48,628 nucleotides of DNA from Streptomyces sp. AC555_RSS877 (GTDB taxonomy: Bacteria; Actinomycetota; Actinomycetes; Streptomycetales; Streptomycetaceae). Under the pieces are notes generated by a model. The model worked only from the letters and a program-made list of their open reading frames with translations, did no database searches and was not told the DNA's origin. The DNA lies in contig NZ_JAGMUK010000069.1 of assembly GCF_019049245.1 (NCBI RefSeq), forward strand, positions 1-48,628, read 5' to 3'. Position numbers and translations under genes: made by a program. Of the stretch, positions 26,399 to 34,389 are shown in pieces. Position 1 is the stretch's first letter; every line of letters starts with the position of its first letter.

Positions 26399-26413
26399 AG
26401 TGGTCCGACCACT
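26399..26413. promoter_or_regulatory. GntR/FadR-type operator palindrome
   Basis: A perfect 7-bp inverted repeat with one central base, AGTGGTC-C-GACCACT. The core TGGTCnGACCA agrees with operators of FadR-subfamily GntR regulators. Related half sites lie nearby: GACCACT at 26343-26349 and TGGTGGTTAGAC from 26415. It sits in the 164-base gap between the divergent binding-protein operon and the regulator gene, so the regulator at 26457 probably binds here. Confidence 0.78.
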
Positions 26414-26456
26414 CTGGTGGTTAGACTGCGGCGCACCCGGTGAGTGGAGGAACGGC

Positions 26457-27167
26457 GTGGACGAGACGGCCCCCCAGAAGGGCACCGTGACGCAGCGCGC
26501 CATCGAGCGGATCAAGGCGATGATCGGCGAAGGGCGGCTGGAGCCGGGCCAGCGACTGCCCACCGAGCGCGATCTGGCGGTCCAGCTCGGCATCTCCCGC
26601 AGTTCGATGCGCGAGGCCATCCGCGCGCTCACGGTGCTGGGCGTGCTGGAGGCCCGGCACGGCTCGGGCATCTACGTGACACAGCTGGAGGCCGGCGACC
26701 TGCTGGAGACCTTCGGTGTGGTCGCCGACCTCTCGCGCGGCCCGCGCCTGGTGGAGCTGCTCGAGGTGCGCCGCATCCTGGAGTCGACGGCGACCGCGCT
26801 GGCCGCGGCCCGGATCACCCCGGACCAGCTCGCCGAGGTCGAGAAACACCTCACGGCCATGAACGCCACCGAGGACCCCGAGGAAATCCTCGCCCACGAC
26901 CTGGCCTTCCACCGCGAGATCGCCGCGGCCGCCGGCAACGAGACCATGGCCGCCATCCTGGACGGCCTGTCCTCCCGCACCTTCCGTGCCCGTGTCTGGC
27001 GCGGCTACCAGGAGGAGGGCGCCTTCGCCCGCACCCGCCGCGAGCACGCGGCGATCCACCGCGCGCTGGTCGCCCGCGACCCGGAGGCGGCGCGGGCGGC
27101 CGCCGCCGCGCACGTGGGGGAGGTGGAGCAGTGGCTGCGCTCCCAGGTGGTCGACGGCATCCGCTGA
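26457..27167 (+). CDS. GntR-family regulator with FCD ligand domain (FadR subfamily)
   Basis: A 236-aa transcription regulator. The winged helix-turn-helix (about 10-75) includes MIGEGRLEPGQRLPTERDLAVQLGISRSSMREAIRALTVLG and ARHGSGIYV. The all-helical FCD domain (about 85-225) holds the metal/effector pocket, with DLAFHREIAAAAGN and REHAAIHRAL supplying Asp and His ligands. GTG at 26457 follows GGAGG at 26446-26450. Divergent from the L-fucose operon, it is the likely repressor, relieved by a pathway sugar acid; that ligand is inference. Confidence 0.9.
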   Translation: MDETAPQKGTVTQRAIERIKAMIGEGRLEPGQRLPTERDLAVQLGISRSSMREAIRALTVLGVLEARHGSGIYVTQLEAGDLLETFGVVADLSRGPRLVELLEVRRILESTATALAAARITPDQLAEVEKHLTAMNATEDPEEILAHDLAFHREIAAAAGNETMAAILDGLSSRTFRARVWRGYQEEGAFARTRREHAAIHRALVARDPEAARAAAAAHVGEVEQWLRSQVVDGIR

Positions 27168-27175
27168 ACCGGGGC

Positions 27176-27229
27176 CGGGCGTCCGCGGGTCGGAGGCCGG
27201 ACGCCCGTCGGTCAGGGGCCGGACGCCCG
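27176..27229. terminator. Terminator-like hairpin with a repeated arm
   Basis: A 10-bp inverted repeat (27176-27185 with 27198-27207) follows the regulator stop by 9 bases. The right arm, CGGACGCCCG, is repeated at 27220-27229, so the left arm could pair with either copy. Probably a terminator for the regulator gene. Confidence 0.65.
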
Positions 27230-27257
27230 TCGATCACGGGCTGTGGGACGCTGCGGT

Positions 27258-27998
27258 ATGCAGACCGAGCCGGTCACCCTGTCCACGCCACGCCCCGTGC
27301 GGCGGCCCACGCTGGTGCAGGGCTGGCATGACCTGACCTTCCTGCACTGGCCGGTGGAGCCGGACCGGGTGGCGGCGCTGTTGCCGGCCGGCACCCGCCC
27401 GGACACCCTGGACGGGGTCACCTACGTCGGGCTGGTCCCGTTCCTGATGCGCGGGGTGGGCCTGGGACCGGGTCCCGGGCTGCCGTACCTCGGCACGTTC
27501 TGCGAGACGAACGTGCGCCTCTACTCGGTCGACGGCCAGGGCCGGCGCGGCGTCGTCTTCCGGTCCCTGGACGCGGCCCGGCTGCTCCCCGTCCTGATCG
27601 GCCGGCTCGGGGTCCGGCTGCCGTACACGTGGTCGTCGATGCGTCTGCGCCGCGAGCACGATGTGATCGCCTACAGCTGCCGGCGGGGACGCCCCGCGGC
27701 CGGCGGGCCGGTGAGCCGTGCGACGGTGCGCACCGGCCGGCCGATCGCGGAACCCACCCCTCTGGAACTGTTCCTGACGGCACGGTGGGGTCTGCATGTC
27801 TCGTGGCACGGGCGCACCCTGCACCTGCCCAACGAGCACGCGCCGTGGCCGCTGCACCGGGCCGAGCTGCTCGACCTCGACGACGGCCTGGTCACGGCCG
27901 CGGGCCTGCCGCGCATGACGGGCCCGCCGGTCAGCGTGCTCTACTCGCCGGGAGTGAAGGTGCGCTTCGGTGCCCCCTCACCGATCGGGGAACACTAG
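27258..27998 (+). CDS. DUF2071 (YqjF-like) protein
   Basis: A 246-aa cytoplasmic protein of the YqjF/DUF2071 family, of unknown biochemical role, related in fold to acetoacetate decarboxylase-like proteins. Family hallmarks are LTFLHWPVEPDRVAALLP near the start, TYVGLVPFLMRGV, FCETNVRLYSVDGQGRRGVVFRSLDA, LPYTWSSMRL, and the closing HRAELLDL/VSVLYSPGVKVRFG segment. ATG at 27258 has only a weak GGGAC upstream. It ends 4 bases before the next gene, so the two may be one transcript. Confidence 0.85.
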   Translation: MQTEPVTLSTPRPVRRPTLVQGWHDLTFLHWPVEPDRVAALLPAGTRPDTLDGVTYVGLVPFLMRGVGLGPGPGLPYLGTFCETNVRLYSVDGQGRRGVVFRSLDAARLLPVLIGRLGVRLPYTWSSMRLRREHDVIAYSCRRGRPAAGGPVSRATVRTGRPIAEPTPLELFLTARWGLHVSWHGRTLHLPNEHAPWPLHRAELLDLDDGLVTAAGLPRMTGPPVSVLYSPGVKVRFGAPSPIGEH

Positions 27999-28002
27999 CC
28001 GT

Positions 28003-29040
28003 ATGCGGTCATGGGGAACGCTCTGCGCAGCCGCCGCGACGATGCTGGTGGCCACGGTCGGCTGCACCGGGGGCGGTGCCGACGGTGACGCCGCCCGCAC
28101 CACCCCGCCCGCGCCGACCGCCACCACGAGCCGGGCCCCCACCGCGACGCCCTCCCCGACCCCCACGCCCGTCGACCCGGTGTCGATCCCGGGCCTGATC
28201 CAGCGCGAGCACCAGGGCTCCGACCTGCGGCTCGGCGCCGTCCTCACCCGCACCGCCGCCTACACCGGTTACCGGGTGACGTACGAGGCGAACGGGCTGA
28301 CGATCTCGGGCCTGCTGAACATCCCGACCGGCAAGGGACCGTTCCCCGCGCTGGTCCTGGCCCACGGTTACATCGACCCCGCCGTCTACACCACCGGCCG
28401 GGGCCTGGCCCGCGAACAGGACCTGCTGGCCCGCGAGGGCTACGTCGTCCTGCACACCGACTACCGCAACCACGCGGACTCGGACGACGATCCGGACAAC
28501 GACGTCAACCTGCGCCTCGGCTACACCGAGGATGTCATCGGAGCGGCACTGGCCCTGCGCTCGTCCGGGCGTCCGGAGATCGACGGCGACCGCATCGGAC
28601 TGCTGGGCCGGTCGATGGGCGGCGGCGTCGTCTACAACGCCCTGGTGGTGGCTCCAGGGCTGTTCGACGCCGCCGTCGCCTTCGCGCCGGTCAGCTCGCG
28701 CCCGGCCGAGAACATCGACCACTTCCAGCGCCCCGACGACGACCCCGTCGTCGCCGAGATCGAGGCGGAGCACGGCACCCCGAAGGAGAATCCGGCCTTC
28801 TGGCGCGCGGTCTCGCCGGTCACCTACGTCGACCGCGTGACCGAGCCGCTGCTCATCCACCACGGCACCGCCGACGACACGTGCCCCCTCACCTGGACGA
28901 AGCAGACGGTCGCCGCGTTCGAGGCCGCGGGCAAGGACGTCGAGCTGCGCACGTACACCGGCGAGGGACACACGTTCGGACCGCAGTGGCCGCGTTCGAT
29001 GGACGCCACCACGGCGTTCTTCGAGCGCCACCTGCGCTGA
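28003..29040 (+). CDS. Exported alpha/beta hydrolase lipoprotein (peptidase S9/dienelactone hydrolase-like)
   Basis: A 345-aa predicted lipoprotein: signal peptide with Cys after ATVGC (about residue 21), a Thr/Pro-rich linker to about residue 55, then an alpha/beta hydrolase. Oxyanion strand ALVLAHGYIDP; nucleophile Ser in GLLGRSMGGG; acid probably in HHGTADDTCPL; catalytic His in GEGHTFGP. Such surface esterases/peptidases of Streptomyces have unknown substrates; a YQ-type acyl peptide or ester are both possible. The ATG at 28003 follows the preceding stop by 4 bases. Confidence 0.85.
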   Translation: MRSWGTLCAAAATMLVATVGCTGGGADGDAARTTPPAPTATTSRAPTATPSPTPTPVDPVSIPGLIQREHQGSDLRLGAVLTRTAAYTGYRVTYEANGLTISGLLNIPTGKGPFPALVLAHGYIDPAVYTTGRGLAREQDLLAREGYVVLHTDYRNHADSDDDPDNDVNLRLGYTEDVIGAALALRSSGRPEIDGDRIGLLGRSMGGGVVYNALVVAPGLFDAAVAFAPVSSRPAENIDHFQRPDDDPVVAEIEAEHGTPKENPAFWRAVSPVTYVDRVTEPLLIHHGTADDTCPLTWTKQTVAAFEAAGKDVELRTYTGEGHTFGPQWPRSMDATTAFFERHLR

Positions 29041-29046
29041 GGCCTC

Positions 29047-29181
29047 TCAGGCGGGCGTCCAGTCGGTCAGGGCGGGGACAGTGAGCGGCGGACCCGGCTC
29101 CTGTCGCGCGAGCGCCGGACCCGGCGCCAGGAACACCATCAGCACCGCCATGACGCCGATCAGTCTCAGCCGTCTTCTCAT
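29047..29181 (-). CDS. 44-aa secreted peptide or truncated exported enzyme
   Basis: A short gene too small for ordinary ORF lists. It has a good GGGAG site 7-8 bases before the ATG at 29181. The 44-aa product is a basic N-terminus (MRRRLRL), a hydrophobic segment, and a signal-peptidase-like end PALARQ, leaving about 18 residues rich in Pro and ending LTVPALTDWTPA. The mature part recalls the first residues of some actinobacterial GH20 hexosaminidases, so it may be the surviving N-terminus of a lost secreted enzyme. A functional secreted peptide is the alternative. It converges with the lipoprotein gene, 6 bases apart. Confidence 0.55.
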   Translation of the reverse strand: MRRRLRLIGVMAVLMVFLAPGPALARQEPGPPLTVPALTDWTPA

Positions 29182-29357
29182 CAGCGACTCCCATGCATCG
29201 GAGGCCTGCTGATTGGCTCGCCCTATAGGCCTGTCAACGGGTCCCGATGGCAGTGAAGTCGGGTGATCGATCGCACGAGCCCAAGAAGACCGGTCGGAAT
29301 GTCCAAGCGTGAGCGCTCTCGACGCGGCGCCCGCTGCCGGGCAGAGTTCTCCCTACG

Positions 29358-29369
29358 TACTCGCGAGTA
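29358..29369. promoter_or_regulatory. 12-bp palindrome before the amidase gene
   Basis: TACTCGCGAGTA is a perfect palindrome ending 17 bases before the amidase start and close to its ribosome site. It could be an operator. No regulator gene is adjacent, so this is weakly supported. Confidence 0.35.
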
Positions 29370-29386
29370 GCCCCTGAGGAGCCCCC

Positions 29387-30730
29387 GTGACCAGCTGGGT
29401 CGGCCGGACCGCCGCCGAGATCGCCGCCGCCGTACGGGAGAAGCGGGCCACGCCCCGCGAGGTGGTGGCCGAACACCTCGCCCGGATCGAACGGCTCGAC
29501 CCCCGCGTCGGCGCCTTCCGGGTGGTCCGGGCCGAGGCCGCGCTCGCCGAGGCCGACGAGGTGGCCACGAGGGGTGACCTGGGCGAACTGCCCCTGGCGG
29601 GCGTGCCGGTGGCCGTCAAGGACAACCTCGCCGTGCGCGGCGAGGCCATGCGTATCGGCTCCGCGGCGACGCCCGAGACGCCCGCCGACGAGGACCATGT
29701 CACCGTGGCCCGGCTGCGGGCGGCCGGTGCGGTGGTCGTGGGGCTGACCAACGTGCCCGAACTGTGCGTCTTCGGCACCTCGGAGGGCGTCCACGGCACC
29801 GCCCGCAACCCGTGGGACATCTCGCGCACGGCCGGCGGCTCGTCCGGCGGCAGCGCGGCCGCTGTCGCCGCCGGACTGGTGCCGATCGCCCTGGGCAACG
29901 ACGGCATGGGCTCCCTGCGCATACCCGCGGCCAACTGCGGCCTGGTCACCATCAAGCCCGGCCCCCACGTGGTCCCGGCCGGCATCAGCGAGGGCGACTG
30001 GTTCGGCATGTCCGAGAACGGCCCCCTGGCGACCACGGTCGAGGACGCGCGCCTGATGCTGTCGGTCCTCGCGGGCACCGGGTTCGTACGACGGGACGCG
30101 TCCGCCACGCACAGGGTGGCCGTCTCCCTGCGCAGCCCGATCGCCGGCACCGCCGTCAGCACGCCGTATACGACAGCGGTCCGGGAGGCGGCGGAGCTGC
30201 TCATGAAGGCCGGCCATCGGGTCCGCCGTGCCGATCCGCCGTACCCGCTGTCACTGAGCTTCACCTCGCTCGCCCACTGGACGGCCGGCACCGCGATCGA
30301 CGCCCAGGGTCTCGACCGGCGGCTGCTGACACGGCGCACCCGGGTGCACGCGACCGTGGGCCGCCGTTTCGTGAACACCGTGCGGTCCGGGGAGGGGCGT
30401 GAGGCGCTGCGCCGGCGTCTGGAGCCGTTCTTCGCCGAGCATGACGTGCTGATCATCCCGGCGCTCGCCCGCCGCTCCCCCAAGGCCGCGGCCTGGCACG
30501 AGCGGGGCTGGCTGCGCAACGTCCTGGCCAACACGAACTACTCGCCCCTGACCCCGCCGTGGAACCTGACCGGCTGGCCTGCCATGTCGGTCCCGTTCGG
30601 CACCCTGCCCTCCGGCGCCCCCTGCGCCGTACAGCTGGTGGGGCGGCCGGGCTCGGAGGCGGATCTGCTCGCGGTGGCGGAGCAGTTGGAGGAGCGGCGC
30701 CCGTGGCAGCGGACGGCACCTCTGCAGTAG
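29387..30730 (+). CDS. Amidase signature family hydrolase
   Basis: A 447-aa amidase of the Ser-Ser-Lys family. The catalytic Lys is in VAVKDN (K78); the Gly/Ser-rich signature is TAGGSSGGSAAA (cis-Ser S152) and the nucleophile lies in NDGMGSLRIPAA (S176). The usual GTDTGGS here reads GNDGMGS, a mild variation. No GatB or GatC is near, and the length fits a stand-alone amidase rather than GatA. GTG at 29387 follows GAGGAG. Substrate unknown; it could act on aryl or aliphatic amides. Confidence 0.9.
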   Translation: MTSWVGRTAAEIAAAVREKRATPREVVAEHLARIERLDPRVGAFRVVRAEAALAEADEVATRGDLGELPLAGVPVAVKDNLAVRGEAMRIGSAATPETPADEDHVTVARLRAAGAVVVGLTNVPELCVFGTSEGVHGTARNPWDISRTAGGSSGGSAAAVAAGLVPIALGNDGMGSLRIPAANCGLVTIKPGPHVVPAGISEGDWFGMSENGPLATTVEDARLMLSVLAGTGFVRRDASATHRVAVSLRSPIAGTAVSTPYTTAVREAAELLMKAGHRVRRADPPYPLSLSFTSLAHWTAGTAIDAQGLDRRLLTRRTRVHATVGRRFVNTVRSGEGREALRRRLEPFFAEHDVLIIPALARRSPKAAAWHERGWLRNVLANTNYSPLTPPWNLTGWPAMSVPFGTLPSGAPCAVQLVGRPGSEADLLAVAEQLEERRPWQRTAPLQ

Positions 30731-30736
30731 AGGCAG

Positions 30737-31219
30737 CTAGAGGGTCTTGTACATGATGTGCAGGCCCACCCGCCCGTGCCGGGGGTGTGCGTAGGCGTCC
30801 GGGACCGTGCCGAGGATCGTGAAGCCGAAGGAGGTCCACAGCTTCACGGCCGGGTTGGTCTCGACGACGGCGTTGAACACCATGCCCCGGTAGCCCTCGG
30901 CCCGCGCCGCGTCCAGGACGTGCTCGGCGAGGGCGCGGCCGATGCCCCGGCCGCCCTGGTCGGGGTCGACCATGAAGCCCGCGTTGGCGATGCGGGCGGC
31001 GGGGCCGCCGTAGTTGGCGGTGAGGTAGGCGGAGGCGACGAGGGCACCGGTGTCGTCCTCGACGACGTAGACGCGTTTGGCCGGGGCCATCCACAGGGCG
31101 CGTGCCGCCTCTTCCGAGGTGTCCGGGTCCCAGGTGTAGGTGTCGGCTGCGGCGACGATCCGGTGCCAGAAAGGCCAGATCCGTGGCCAGTCCTGGGCCA
31201 CGGCTTCTCTGATCAGCAT
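30737..31219 (-). CDS. GNAT N-acetyltransferase
   Basis: A 160-aa acetyltransferase with the complete GNAT fold: MLIREAVAQDWPRI (beta1), VYVVEDDTGALVASAYL, then the acetyl-CoA loop GFMVDPDQGGRGIGRALAEHVL (Q/RxxGxG/A) and the C-terminal NPAVKLWTSFGFTILGTVP. Substrate not evident; it is similar in pattern to small-molecule acetyltransferases. ATG at 31219 was used. It lies 61 bases downstream of the 57-aa gene on the same strand, and converges with the amidase gene. Confidence 0.88.
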   Translation of the reverse strand: MLIREAVAQDWPRIWPFWHRIVAAADTYTWDPDTSEEAARALWMAPAKRVYVVEDDTGALVASAYLTANYGGPAARIANAGFMVDPDQGGRGIGRALAEHVLDAARAEGYRGMVFNAVVETNPAVKLWTSFGFTILGTVPDAYAHPRHGRVGLHIMYKTL

Positions 31220-31279
31220 GGGCGTGAGTCTCGCACGCCCATGCGTTCGGCGATCGCGACGACGGGTTCGGCCCGGGCG

Positions 31280-31453
31280 TCAGTCCACGCTGGGCAGGAT
31301 GTGGGGCTCGGCGAGGTCGTCCTCGTAGCCCGCCAGGCGGATGGGGGCCGACCGGGCCCACACGTCGAGGCTGCCGAGCTCTCCGGCTCGGCGGCCCGCA
31401 CGCTCCGTGCGTTCCTTGGGGCGTTGCTCGCGATTCGATGTCTCCGGTGTCAC
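31280..31453 (-). CDS. Conserved-looking 57-aa acidic/basic small protein
   Basis: A small gene with an ideal site AAGGAG and the GTG start at 31453 six bases later. The product has a basic N-terminal half (NREQRPKERTERAGRRAGEL) and a conserved-looking C-terminal half, GSLDVWARSAPIRLAGYEDD ending HILPSVD. There is no signal peptide, no membrane helix and no Cys. I do not recognise a family. A charged leader with a short defined tail is a shape seen in peptide precursors, but no maturation enzyme is adjacent. It precedes the acetyltransferase gene and could be in its transcript. Confidence 0.65.
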   Translation of the reverse strand: MTPETSNREQRPKERTERAGRRAGELGSLDVWARSAPIRLAGYEDDLAEPHILPSVD

Positions 31454-31849
31454 CGCGCACTCCTTATGTGTCGGGTCACCCTCGGGGCGTACCTGCCCAG
31501 TCTGCGGCCAGGTACCAGACGCCCGCTTGGGTGTGGCTAGAGGCAGTTGGACGCGGTGGCGTCGGTTGCTCGTACGAGAGCAGGCCGTTGTGAACGGGTG
31601 TGTCCCATGACGGACCTTGGGTGTGGGTAGAACCCGGTACTGCTGTCCGTCCGCTACAGACTAACCAAATGAGCGGCAGGCCGCTCGATAGGGCTGAAAA
31701 CAAAGGGTAACTATCCGAAGTCGCCCCGTGTTTCCCTAGGCGGAGTCTGCACCGTTTTGTTACGTCGCGCCCGTTTTGATGGTCCCTCGGATGGCCTACG
31801 CCACCGCACAAGCGGCGTAGTTCGGATCCCGTCATGAGACGGTACGCCG
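31454..31849. other. 396-base non-coding stretch, A/T-richer than its surroundings
   Basis: No gene is credible here. It holds small inverted repeats: GAGCGG-CAGG-CCGCTC (about 31670-31685) and CTACGCC ... GGCGTAG (about 31797-31820). The part 31660-31780 is clearly A/T-richer, with GTTTTGTTAC and CGTTTTGATGG patterns. It must carry the promoters of the divergent 57-aa gene and the SDR gene. Confidence 0.5.
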
Positions 31850-32707
31850 ATGACGTCGTCGTACGGACCGCAAGGGCACCGAGGACTTCAGGCACTCCGG
31901 GGCAGGGCCGCGATCGTCACCGGTGCCACGCGCGGCATCGGGCGGGCCGTGGCCCGCGAGTTGAGCGAGGCCGGGGCGCTGGTGTGCGTGACCGCCCGCG
32001 ACGGCGACGCCGTGCGCCGGACCGCCGGGGAGCTGGGCGGTGTCGGACTGGCGGGCAGTGTGGCCGACCCCGACCACCTGCGGGAGGTCACGGAACTGAC
32101 GCTGCGCGAGTTCGGCCGGATCGACATCGTGGTCAACAACGCGGCGACGAACCAGCCGTTCGGGCCGCTCATGGAGGCGGATCCGCACGCTTGGCGCGAG
32201 GCGTTCACGGTCAACGTCGAGGCCGCCCTGCGGCTGGTGCAGTGCGCGTGGCGGGCCTGGATGGGCGAGCACGGCGGCGCGGTGGTGAACGTCTGCACGG
32301 AGGGCGCCGGGCACGTGGGGCCGGGCGTCGGCGCGTACGGCACCAGCAAGGCGGCCCTGCTGCATCTGACCGGGCAACTGGCGGGCGAACTCGCCCCCAG
32401 GGTGCGCGTCAACTCCGTCTCCCCCGGCCTCGTACGCACCGAGATGGCGCGCTTCGTGTGGGAGCCGGGCGAGCGGGACGTGGCGGCAGGGCTGCCGCTC
32501 GGGCGGATCGGAGAACCCGAGGACGTGGCGCGGGCAGTGGCGTGGCTGGCTTCGGACGCGGCGCAGTGGGTGACCGGCGCGGACCTGTTGGTGGACGGGG
32601 GCACGCGGGTGCGGGCAGCGTCCACGTCGGCGCCGTACGCGGTGCACGAGCGGCTGCGCTCCCAGGCACCGCCGGAGGCCGGCGGACAAGCGCCCGGACA
32701 CCGATGA
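31850..32707 (+). CDS. SDR family oxidoreductase
   Basis: A 285-aa classical short-chain dehydrogenase. TGATRGIG gives the dinucleotide loop, NNAATN the structural Asn, and the active site has YGTSK with an upstream Cys/Thr position (NVCTEGAG) where Ser is usual. The C-terminal WVTGADLLVDGG closes the fold, with a 30-residue Pro/Ala-rich extension. The ATG at 31850 has no clear ribosome site. Substrate unknown. Confidence 0.85.
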   Translation: MTSSYGPQGHRGLQALRGRAAIVTGATRGIGRAVARELSEAGALVCVTARDGDAVRRTAGELGGVGLAGSVADPDHLREVTELTLREFGRIDIVVNNAATNQPFGPLMEADPHAWREAFTVNVEAALRLVQCAWRAWMGEHGGAVVNVCTEGAGHVGPGVGAYGTSKAALLHLTGQLAGELAPRVRVNSVSPGLVRTEMARFVWEPGERDVAAGLPLGRIGEPEDVARAVAWLASDAAQWVTGADLLVDGGTRVRAASTSAPYAVHERLRSQAPPEAGGQAPGHR

Positions 32708-32753
32708 ACACGACGCGCCGGCGCGGGTGCCCGAGATCAAGGCGGCTACGCGA

Positions 32754-32790
32754 TCGCCCCCGAAGGGCGACAGGCCCGAGGGCGGGCCTG
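32754..32790. terminator. Two adjacent hairpins after the SDR gene
   Basis: TCGCCC-5 bases-GGGCGA (32754-32770) is followed directly by CAGGCCC-6 bases-GGGCCTG (32771-32790). The second is the stronger. They lie 47-83 bases after the plus-strand stop and also beyond the minus-strand gene end at 32896, so they could end either transcript. Confidence 0.6.
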
Positions 32791-32895
32791 CATGGAGTCG
32801 AACCAGGAAGTACGCGTGACCATCGCACCGGGCACACCGGCGTTCGCTTCCCACCGTAGGACAGCGACGCTCCGGCTGGCCAGCGGATTAGCGCC

Positions 32896-34389
32896 CTACC
32901 ACTTGCCCGGCGCGTAGTCCTTGAGGAAGACGCCGTACACGTCCTCGCCCGCCTCGCCGCGCACGATCGGGTCGTAGACGCGGGCCGCTCCGTCGACCAG
33001 GTCGAGGGGGGCGTGGAAGCCCTCCTCCGCGAGGCGCAGCTTGTCGTAGTGGGGGCGCTCGTCGGTGATCCAGCCGGTGTCGACCGAGGTCATGAGGATG
33101 CCGTCGGTCTGGAACATCTCCTGGGCGCTGGTCCGCGTCACCATGTTCATCGCGGCCTTGGCGGCGTTCGTGTTCGGGTGGCCGGCGCCCTTGTAGCCGC
33201 GGCCGAAGACACCTTCCATCGCCGAGACGTTCACGACGTGCGCGCGCCCGCTCGTCGCCTGCCCGGCGGCGGCGGCCATGACCGGGCGGAGCTTGCTGAT
33301 CAGGATGAACGGCGCCGTGTAGTTGCACAGCTGGGTCTCGAGGAGCTCCACCGGGGAGATCTGCTCGATCGTCTGCACCCAGGTGTTGCTGTCGACGACG
33401 TCGGGGACGAGACCGCCCGCGTCGATGGCGGTGCCGTCGAGGTGCCGGGCGACGCTGGCGTTGCCCGCGACCAGGGCGAGGTCGGCGACCTGCTGCGCGT
33501 CCATGCCGGAGATTCCCTCGGGCAGGGCCGCCAGGCCGTCAACCGCGCCGGAGCCGAAGGCGCCGATGACGCGGTGGGCGGGCAGTTCACCGGCGGGCAG
33601 CGGGGCGCTCTCGCCCTCGACCAGGGCGGCGTAGGCGGAGGGCAGGCGGCGCACGGTCTGCGTCGCGTTGTTGATGAGGATGTCGAGGGGACCGGCCTCG
33701 GCCACCTGGTCGGCGAGGGCCACGGCCTGTGCCGGGTCGCGCAGGTCGATGCCGACGACCTCCAGGCGGTGCATCCAGTCCCCCGAGTCGTCCATGGCCT
33801 TGAAGCGGCGGATGGCGTCCTTCGGGAAGCGCGTGGTGACCGTCGTGTGCGCGCCGTCGCGCAGCAGTCGCAGCGCGATGTACATGCCGATCTTGGCGCG
33901 GCCGCCGGTGAGCAGGGCGCGCTTGCCGGTGAGGTCGGCGCGGGCGTCGCGCTTGGCACGGTTCAGACCGGCACAGTCGGGACAGAGCTGGTGGTAGAAG
34001 TAGTCGACTTCCACGTACCGCGCCTTGCAGGTGTAGCAGGAGCGCGGGCGCTGGAGTATCCCCGCGAGCTTCCCCTCCCCGGTGGCCGACGACGGCAGGA
34101 TGCCCTCCGTCTCGTCGTCGATGCGCTGGGCGGAGCCGGTCGCCGTGGCCTCCGTGACCGCTTTGTCGTGAGCGGTCTTGGCGGCCCGGCGCTCCTGGCG
34201 GCGGCGCTGCTTGACGCTGCGGTAGATGCCCGCGGTGGCCCGGCGCACGGTGATCGCGTCGGGGTGGTCGACGTCCAGCTTGTCGAGCTCCTCGAGCACA
34301 CTGAGGCAGACGGCGAGCCGCTCCGGGTCGATGCCGGGACCGTAGACGATCTCGTCCGTGGTCGCCGAGCCGTTGTCTGTCACCGTCAT
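32896..34389 (-). CDS. SDR-like protein with N-terminal zinc ribbon and no catalytic Tyr
   Basis: A 497-aa protein built of an N-terminal helical, basic segment (about 20-110), a four-Cys zinc ribbon (C118, C121, C136, C139; CYTC ... CPDC), and a Rossmann/SDR domain from about residue 155 with TGGRAKIG and NNAT. The SDR active Ser is present (VNVSAM, S389) and Lys is present (K411), but the position of the Tyr in Y-x3-K is Thr407 (PNTNAAK). A usual alcohol oxidoreductase mechanism is therefore unlikely. An extra loop of about 100 residues separates NNAT from the active site. ATG at 34389. Function unknown; plausibly binding or a changed reaction. Confidence 0.82.
   Translation of the reverse strand: MTVTDNGSATTDEIVYGPGIDPERLAVCLSVLEELDKLDVDHPDAITVRRATAGIYRSVKQRRRQERRAAKTAHDKAVTEATATGSAQRIDDETEGILPSSATGEGKLAGILQRPRSCYTCKARYVEVDYFYHQLCPDCAGLNRAKRDARADLTGKRALLTGGRAKIGMYIALRLLRDGAHTTVTTRFPKDAIRRFKAMDDSGDWMHRLEVVGIDLRDPAQAVALADQVAEAGPLDILINNATQTVRRLPSAYAALVEGESAPLPAGELPAHRVIGAFGSGAVDGLAALPEGISGMDAQQVADLALVAGNASVARHLDGTAIDAGGLVPDVVDSNTWVQTIEQISPVELLETQLCNYTAPFILISKLRPVMAAAAGQATSGRAHVVNVSAMEGVFGRGYKGAGHPNTNAAKAAMNMVTRTSAQEMFQTDGILMTSVDTGWITDERPHYDKLRLAEEGFHAPLDLVDGAARVYDPIVRGEAGEDVYGVFLKDYAPGKW

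Noticed and set aside
31280..31453. 57-aa gene as a lasso peptide precursor (Gly then Glu at position 8 in GYEDDLAE)
   Set aside because: No Thr at the expected leader position and no cyclase or protease genes nearby.
32785..32900. tRNA-like sequence on the minus strand (GGTTCGACTCC and a D-arm-like part)
   Set aside because: The T-arm-like piece pairs only partly, no 5' acceptor strand matches the 3' side, and the D-arm-like part overlaps the SDR-like gene stop. Not a tRNA; an integration-site remnant is possible but unsupported.
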